DNA of 64,000 bases from Sphingobacterium sp. GVS05A (GTDB lineage: Bacteria; Bacteroidota; Bacteroidia; Sphingobacteriales; Sphingobacteriaceae), in contig NZ_JAHXYR010000003.1 of NCBI RefSeq assembly GCF_019969845.1, positions 124,001-188,000 of the forward strand, read 5' to 3'. Below the pieces are notes generated by a model, which worked only from the letters and a program-made list of their open reading frames with translations, had not been told where the DNA came from and searched no databases. The position numbers and the translations under genes were made by a program. Shown piece by piece: positions 59,446 through 64,000 of this stretch. Every line of letters begins with the position of its first letter. The stretch's first letter is position 1.

Positions 59446-60768
59446 ATGGAAATATTTTTCTTTGCAGGAATTGTCTTGTTGTTGGTCATTTTGATCATAT
59501 TGGTGTTGAAAAGAAATGGCGCTCCTGCTATGGATGTGGGCCAGAATAAAGAAGTAGAGGCATTGAAAATAGAGCTGGCGCGTTCCCAACAACGAGAGCA
59601 AAGTTTGCTGGAAGAACGTTTAATACTAAGAGATGAATTGGACAAGGAGCGTGAGAGTGTATTGGTTGCTGAGCGTTCGCTGGAAAGCACACGTTCATTC
59701 TATGAGGCCCAAATGGATAAATTTCAGGAGCAAAAAAATGAAATTGCCGAAATAAAAAGGCAGTTTAACAATGAATTTCAGGTTATCGCCAATAAAATAT
59801 TGGAAGAGAAAACTCAGAAATTTACCGAAACAAACCACCGCTCACTTGGACTGATCCTAGATCCGCTCAAGGAGAAAATCAAGCTGTTTGAAGAGAAGGT
59901 AGATAAAAATTATAATCAGGAAGCGGCCGAACGAAATTCCCTGAAAGGCGTCGTGTTGCAGTTGGTCGAACAAAGTCTCAAGATTAAAGATGAAGCCAAT
60001 AGTCTTACCAAAGCTTTAAAAGGAGATACAAAAAAGCAGGGGAATTGGGGTGAAGTGATTTTGGAACGAGTCCTAGAGCGTTCGGGACTGATGAAAGACC
60101 GTGAGTTTAGGTTACAGGTTTCTTTAATGGATGCTGAAGGACGGAGAATGCAGCCCGATGCGATTATTGACCTTCCCGAAGATAAACATCTGATTGTGGA
60201 TTCTAAAGTCTCCTTGATCGCTTACGAGCGTTGGGTAAATGCTGAGACTGATGAAGACCGTGCGATTTTCGCGAAACAACATGTACAGTCCGTTGAAAAT
60301 CACGTGAAGGAACTTTCCGCCAAAAACTATCATGAGTTGTATGGGATAGAATCGCCCGAATTTGTCTTGTTGTTTATGCCGATCGAATCTGCATTGAGTA
60401 TGTCTGTCGCAGAAAAACCAGATCTATTCAGCGATGCTTGGGATCGTAAGGTCGTTATCGTTAGCCCTTCGACGTTGCTGGCGACATTGCGTACCATCGC
60501 GAGTATCTGGAAGCAAGAGCGCCAGACACGCAATGTCATTGAAATTGCTAAAGAAGCAGGAAGTTTGTACGATAAATTTGTGAGCTTCCTGACAGATATG
60601 GAGCAGGTTCAAAATCAGCTGGAGCGTGCGCTGAAAAGCCATGAGGATGCCACCAAAAAGCTTTCTACTGGTGCCGGAAATGTCATCGGGAAAGTGGAGA
60701 AGCTGAAACGATTGGGAGCAAAAGCAAATAAACAGATCGATGCTAAATTTCTGGACGAGGACGAATAA
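59446..60768 (+). CDS. rmuC: DNA recombination protein RmuC
   Basis: 440 residues. An N-terminal membrane helix (FFFAGIVLLLVILIILVL) leads into a long coiled coil (residues ~30-170). A PD-(D/E)xK nuclease-like RmuC core follows, with QGNWGEVILERVLERSGL, PDAIIDLPEDKHLIVDSKVSL (catalytic D...DSK) and VVIVSPSTLLATLRTI. RmuC reduces inversions at short repeats in E. coli and is linked to recombination. A single gene. Confidence 0.95.
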   Translation: MEIFFFAGIVLLLVILIILVLKRNGAPAMDVGQNKEVEALKIELARSQQREQSLLEERLILRDELDKERESVLVAERSLESTRSFYEAQMDKFQEQKNEIAEIKRQFNNEFQVIANKILEEKTQKFTETNHRSLGLILDPLKEKIKLFEEKVDKNYNQEAAERNSLKGVVLQLVEQSLKIKDEANSLTKALKGDTKKQGNWGEVILERVLERSGLMKDREFRLQVSLMDAEGRRMQPDAIIDLPEDKHLIVDSKVSLIAYERWVNAETDEDRAIFAKQHVQSVENHVKELSAKNYHELYGIESPEFVLLFMPIESALSMSVAEKPDLFSDAWDRKVVIVSPSTLLATLRTIASIWKQERQTRNVIEIAKEAGSLYDKFVSFLTDMEQVQNQLERALKSHEDATKKLSTGAGNVIGKVEKLKRLGAKANKQIDAKFLDEDE

Positions 60769-60774
60769 TGAAGT

Positions 60775-60803
60775 CCTACCTGTCCGGCAGGTTCTGCAGG
60801 CAT
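60775..60803. repeat. GC-rich palindromic element after rmuC
   Basis: CCTACCTGTCCGGCAGGTTC and following bases contain an imperfect CCTG-CCGG-CAGG palindrome, similar in style to the element at 4941-4980. Confidence 0.45.
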
Positions 60804-60812
60804 AACAACAAA

Positions 60813-60867
60813 GATTGAAGAGCTGGTCATAAAAACGCTAGGCTTCTTGCAGATAAGCTCTTCAATC
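60813..60867. terminator. Long hairpin after rmuC
   Basis: GATTGAAGAGCT / AGCTCTTCAATC form a perfect 12-bp stem around a 31-nt loop. There is no T run, so it may be an interspersed repeat rather than a terminator. Confidence 0.45.
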
Positions 60868-60882
60868 CTCAAGCTAAGGTCG

Positions 60883-61034
60883 TAAGCCGAAGGCTTGAAC
60901 TCACTAAAGTCTCAATACTCAATACTCATATCTCAATACTAATAGATAAAGCCAACTCACTTATATAACATAAGCCGAAGGCTTGCCCCACCAACGTCTC
61001 AATACTCACTACTAACTACTCAATACTAATAACT
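60883..61034. repeat. Low-complexity tract (CTCAATACT units and AAGCCGAAGGCTT hairpins)
   Basis: CTCAATACT recurs about five times (60910-61030) among ACTCACTACTAACTACT variants, and the short hairpin AAGCCGAAGGCTT occurs twice (60884-60896, 60972-60984). This fills the gap between convergent rmuC and DUF4407 genes. A degenerate copy is at 40841-40870. Confidence 0.65.
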
Positions 61035-61036
61035 CC

Positions 61037-62113
61037 CTACAGTTCTTTCATGCGTTTATTGATCGAAACATCGACGTAAGTATCCTTGAGACGATCAACA
61101 GCCTCTTTCTCGACAACAAGATTGGTATCTGATTCGTAATCATGTAAGGTTCTTAGATTTTGGATTTCATTGTCATAAGGATCACGTCCGGCCAACAGTT
61201 TGACAATGACAGGAAGACATTCTAAAAAGACAAAGAGTAGCGCGATAAAAAATACCGCATTCGCATTGGATTCATTGACTTTTCCATTGGCATCATAGCG
61301 TAGATTACCTAGCGCTGAATTGCGATCAGCAAAACCTGCGACGTTGACAGCACTGTCCAGCGAGGCATTGGACAAAACCTTTTGATCCAGGATTCCTTCA
61401 AATTTTTGCTTTTGACGGATAGCATTTTGTTGTGCTGCTATCTTATTACGCAGCGTGTCCAGATAAGCTTCTTTCTTTTTGAGTTCTTCTTCCTTCATTT
61501 TAGCATAAGGACCATAACCCATCACACCCGATGTCTCCGTGGTTTTATTACCATAGATTTCATAATTCAATTTGGTGCGATCGGTCTTGATACCTGATTC
61601 CAGTGAATCACGTTCTACACTTATGGCTTTTAGTTGATTGACCTCATTGCTGTATTTTTTATTGAATGTACTGTTCAGGGTATCAATTTTTGCACGTTGG
61701 TCAGCGAGAAAACGTACACGTAAATTCTCACGGATTTCCTTGTCAAAAATTTTCAGTTCCAAAGGCCGAGAAATAACTAAACCAATTAAAATAGCCAAGA
61801 GAATACGAGGTAGCGCCTGCAAGAGTTGCATCCAGCCACTTTTTGATTTGTTGATACTCAGTACGATATAGCGATCCATGTTGAAAATCGCTAAGCCCCA
61901 AATGATACCAAATACGATTGCAAGGAACCAGTCCAGTGTTCCCCCACTAAACACAAAATACATCGCATAGCCGCCAGAAAGACTGGCAAACAATCCGGTA
62001 AAAAAAATAGTAGCACCTATGGCTGTGTACTTACTATGCTCCTCCGGATACTTTTCAAGAGTTTCTTGATGTGCACCTGCACATCTCCAAAAGAAACGGT
62101 TAATAGCGCTCAT
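61037..62113 (-). CDS. DUF4407 membrane protein
   Basis: 358 residues. FFWRCAGAHQETLEKYPEEHSKYTAIGATIFFTG is the characteristic N-terminus. Three helices follow (to residue ~125), then a long periplasmic or cytosolic coiled coil (~residues 125-265, with RDSLESGIKTDRTKLNYEIYG and KKEAYLDTLRNKIAAQQNAIRQK), then a last helix (AVFFIALLFVFLECLPVIVKLLAG). The family is widespread in Bacteroidota and Actinobacteria and uncharacterised. A single gene, divergent from the M3 peptidase gene. Confidence 0.87.
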   Translation of the reverse strand: MSAINRFFWRCAGAHQETLEKYPEEHSKYTAIGATIFFTGLFASLSGGYAMYFVFSGGTLDWFLAIVFGIIWGLAIFNMDRYIVLSINKSKSGWMQLLQALPRILLAILIGLVISRPLELKIFDKEIRENLRVRFLADQRAKIDTLNSTFNKKYSNEVNQLKAISVERDSLESGIKTDRTKLNYEIYGNKTTETSGVMGYGPYAKMKEEELKKKEAYLDTLRNKIAAQQNAIRQKQKFEGILDQKVLSNASLDSAVNVAGFADRNSALGNLRYDANGKVNESNANAVFFIALLFVFLECLPVIVKLLAGRDPYDNEIQNLRTLHDYESDTNLVVEKEAVDRLKDTYVDVSINKRMKEL

Positions 62114-62247
62114 TTAAATATTTTTACCCAAATTGACAGATTATTTTTAACAAGGTTACGAATAAGTTTTTGTTTTACAATAGGATGACGTTTTTTCGGT
62201 CGCTTGTGATCCAAAGAAGCGGGACTCCCGTATTTGCCTAATTTTAT

Positions 62248-62255
62248 TATCTTTG
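62248..62255 (+). promoter_or_regulatory. -7 box (TATCTTTG) of the M3 peptidase gene
   Basis: TATCTTTG lies 27 nt before the ATG. No TTG at the standard distance. Confidence 0.45.
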
Positions 62256-62282
62256 AAAAAAAATCATGAATAATCAGACGAT

Positions 62283-64000
62283 ATGAAGAAAAGACAACTT
62301 TTGCCATTTTTAATGATAGTGGCAACTGCAATTGTTGGTTGTGAGGAAAAAAAAATGATGACAGATAATCCTCTTTTGTTAGCCTATGAAACACCCTTTA
62401 ATGTTCCACCATTTGACAAGATCAAAACCGAACATTTCAGGCCTGCCTTTGAGGAGGCAATAAAAGTGCATAATTTGGAAATTGACTCCATTGTCAATAA
62501 CTCTGATAAAGCGACTTTCCAAAATACGATAGTAGCCCTTGAAAATGCTGGAAGCTTGCTAAATAATGTATCTACTGTATTTCATAATCTCAACAGTGCA
62601 AACACTAACGATAGCATTCAGGCAATCGCAAAAGATCTAGCCCCAATATTGTCTAGTCATTCGGATGAGATCTCGATGAACTCCAAATTGTTTGATAAAA
62701 TCAAGGAAGTTTGGAATAGCCGTAACACACTTGGTCTGGACGCCCAAGACAACAAGCTCCTAGAAGAGACTTATAAGAGCTTTGTGCGTTCTGGCGCAAA
62801 CCTAAAAGATGCGGATAAAGAAAAAATGAAAAAGATCAATGCCGAACTTTCGACATTGACAACACAGTTCGGACAGAATCTATTGGCTGAAACCAATGCC
62901 TACCAACTTGTTGTTGATTCAGCGAGTCAATTGGAAGGCCTACCTGAGTCATTAAAAACTGCAGCTGCCGAGGAAGCTGTTGCCAAAGGTAAAAAAGATA
63001 AATGGGTATTTACCTTACAGAATCCTTCGATCATGCCTTTCCTGCAATATGCCAAAAATCGGGAACTGAGAAAGCAGATCTGGGAAGCATATCAAATGCG
63101 CGGGAACCACGATAACACAAATGATAACAAAGAAATCATTCGGAAAATCGTCAACCTTCGCCTTCAAAAAGCGAAGCTATTGGGCTATAAATCGCATGCG
63201 GCCTATGTCTTGGAGGAATCTATGGCTAAGACACCTGAAAATGTATATGCTTTATTGAATAAGTTATGGACACCGGCTTTGGCGAAAGCGAAAGGCGAAG
63301 AGGCAGATATCGCAAAAGAGATTAAAGGCGAAGGTGGTACTTTTGCGGTTGCGCCATACGATTGGAGATATTATACAGAGATTATACGCAAAAAACGCTT
63401 TGCACTGGACGAAGATGAGATCAAACCTTATTTGAGCTTACCAACAGTACGTGAAGGCGCTTTTGCAGTAGCAAACAAACTATATGGTTTGACATTTGTT
63501 GCCCTCAACAATGTACCAACTTATCATAAAGAAGTCGAGGTGTACGAAGTGAAAGACAAAGATGGTTCACATCTGGGACTTTTGTATGCAGACTTCTTTC
63601 CGCGTGAATCTAAACGTGGTGGTGCCTGGATGACATCTTACCGTGATCAATCCACAAAAGATGGCAAACGCGTTGCTCCGGTAATTTCTATTGTATGTAA
63701 TTTCACAAAACCTGTTGGTAAGAACCCTGCATTGCTGACATTTGATGAAGCGACTACGCTATTTCATGAATTTGGACATGCTTTACATGGACTACTTTCT
63801 AATGTCAAATACAGATCAATGGCTGGTACTTCCGTACCACGTGACTTTGTAGAATTGCCATCACAGATCATGGAAAATTGGGCAGCAGATCCAGAGGTAT
63901 TAAAGACCTATGCAAAACATTTTAAAACCAAAGAGGCCATGCCAGATTCATTGATCCAGAAAATGGAAAAAGCAGGTACTTTTGACCAAGGCTTTGCAAC
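62283..64000 (+). CDS. M3 family metallopeptidase (peptidyl-dipeptidase Dcp-like), 3' end outside window
   Basis: An open frame of 572 codons from the ATG at 62283 runs off the window. MKKRQLLPFLMIVATAIVGCEEKK is a lipoprotein signal (Cys20), so this is an exported, probably lipid-anchored peptidase. The M3 helical N-terminal region includes LLLAYETPFNVPPFDKIKTEHFRPAF, and the zinc site TLFHEFGHALHGLLS is near residue 497. The missing C-terminal part should hold the third ligand's surroundings. Dcp removes C-terminal dipeptides from short peptides. Confidence 0.92.
   Translation, partial: MKKRQLLPFLMIVATAIVGCEEKKMMTDNPLLLAYETPFNVPPFDKIKTEHFRPAFEEAIKVHNLEIDSIVNNSDKATFQNTIVALENAGSLLNNVSTVFHNLNSANTNDSIQAIAKDLAPILSSHSDEISMNSKLFDKIKEVWNSRNTLGLDAQDNKLLEETYKSFVRSGANLKDADKEKMKKINAELSTLTTQFGQNLLAETNAYQLVVDSASQLEGLPESLKTAAAEEAVAKGKKDKWVFTLQNPSIMPFLQYAKNRELRKQIWEAYQMRGNHDNTNDNKEIIRKIVNLRLQKAKLLGYKSHAAYVLEESMAKTPENVYALLNKLWTPALAKAKGEEADIAKEIKGEGGTFAVAPYDWRYYTEIIRKKRFALDEDEIKPYLSLPTVREGAFAVANKLYGLTFVALNNVPTYHKEVEVYEVKDKDGSHLGLLYADFFPRESKRGGAWMTSYRDQSTKDGKRVAPVISIVCNFTKPVGKNPALLTFDEATTLFHEFGHALHGLLSNVKYRSMAGTSVPRDFVELPSQIMENWAADPEVLKTYAKHFKTKEAMPDSLIQKMEKAGTFDQGFA

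Noticed and set aside
60883..61034. A CRISPR array, suggested by the repeated CTCAATACT tract
   Set aside because: Units are 9-11 bp, imperfect, lack spacers of constant size, and no cas gene is present.

Overview
The window is a stretch of ordinary chromosome from a member of the Bacteroidota, most likely Sphingobacteriaceae and probably Sphingobacterium or a close relative. The evidence is a SusC/SusD outer-membrane pair, DUF4407, DUF5689 and DUF937 proteins, a short-chain L-threonine dehydrogenase, and promoters of the Bacteroidota type (TTG, 19-21 nt, TAnnTTTG) in place of sigma70 boxes. Shine-Dalgarno sequences are rarely obvious. The genus is an inference from protein style; no rRNA gene is present.

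Layout. 1-8.3 kb: 3' end of sufD, an MFS exporter, tRNA-Gly(GCC), a COG2509 FAD oxidoreductase, a LemA-TPM-TPM cluster, a TlpA-like thioredoxin lipoprotein and an orphan lipoprotein. 8.5-21.4 kb: pfkA, a DsbD-type reductase with its alpha domain encoded as a separate gene, birA, then rsfS-ftsH-LUD-rhomboid, convergent yifB, a ytxH/holin/unknown envelope cluster, fcl and trmB. 22-28.9 kb: a compact SusC-SusD-DUF5689 locus with an unusual regulatory region, then a DUF937 protein. 28.9-38 kb, mostly minus strand: trhO, a DUF3820 protein, three glycosyltransferases and a Wzx-like flippase, a DeoR-type regulator, a repeat protein, yebC and tdh. 38.4-49.4 kb: asd, a secreted deformylase-like fusion, ruvX, ybeY, a methyltransferase, ndk, ispH, hemH, a metallophosphoesterase and galT-galK. 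49.5-64 kb: a trans-sulfuration enzyme, mfd, two small unknown genes, a phosphoserine phosphatase fused to a hollow SerA remnant, an SDR, a degenerate arginase-fold protein, rmuC, a DUF4407 protein and the 5' part of an M3 peptidase gene.

Several genes form working groups. galT and galK channel galactose. The glycosyltransferase/flippase block, with fcl elsewhere, points to surface polysaccharide. The TlpA and DsbD-type proteins handle extracytoplasmic thiols. The SusCD locus imports an unknown ligand and has no linked hydrolase, so the ligand cannot be predicted from context.

No phage, intact insertion sequence, CRISPR array or classical defence system was found. The most unusual signals are: (1) several genes whose TAnnTTTG box ends only 4-7 nt before the start codon, implying leaderless mRNAs (tdh, pfkA, an SDR, hemH, ispH); (2) a five-unit, exactly 11-bp iteron array inside a 9-bp inverted repeat upstream of susC; (3) a signal-peptide-bearing DUF1684-peptide deformylase fusion with all three deformylase motifs intact; (4) a SerB-type phosphatase fused to a SerA relic that has lost its NAD domain but kept its ACT domain; (5) a protein with six GFKPRFK motifs carried partly by a 216-bp tandem repeat.
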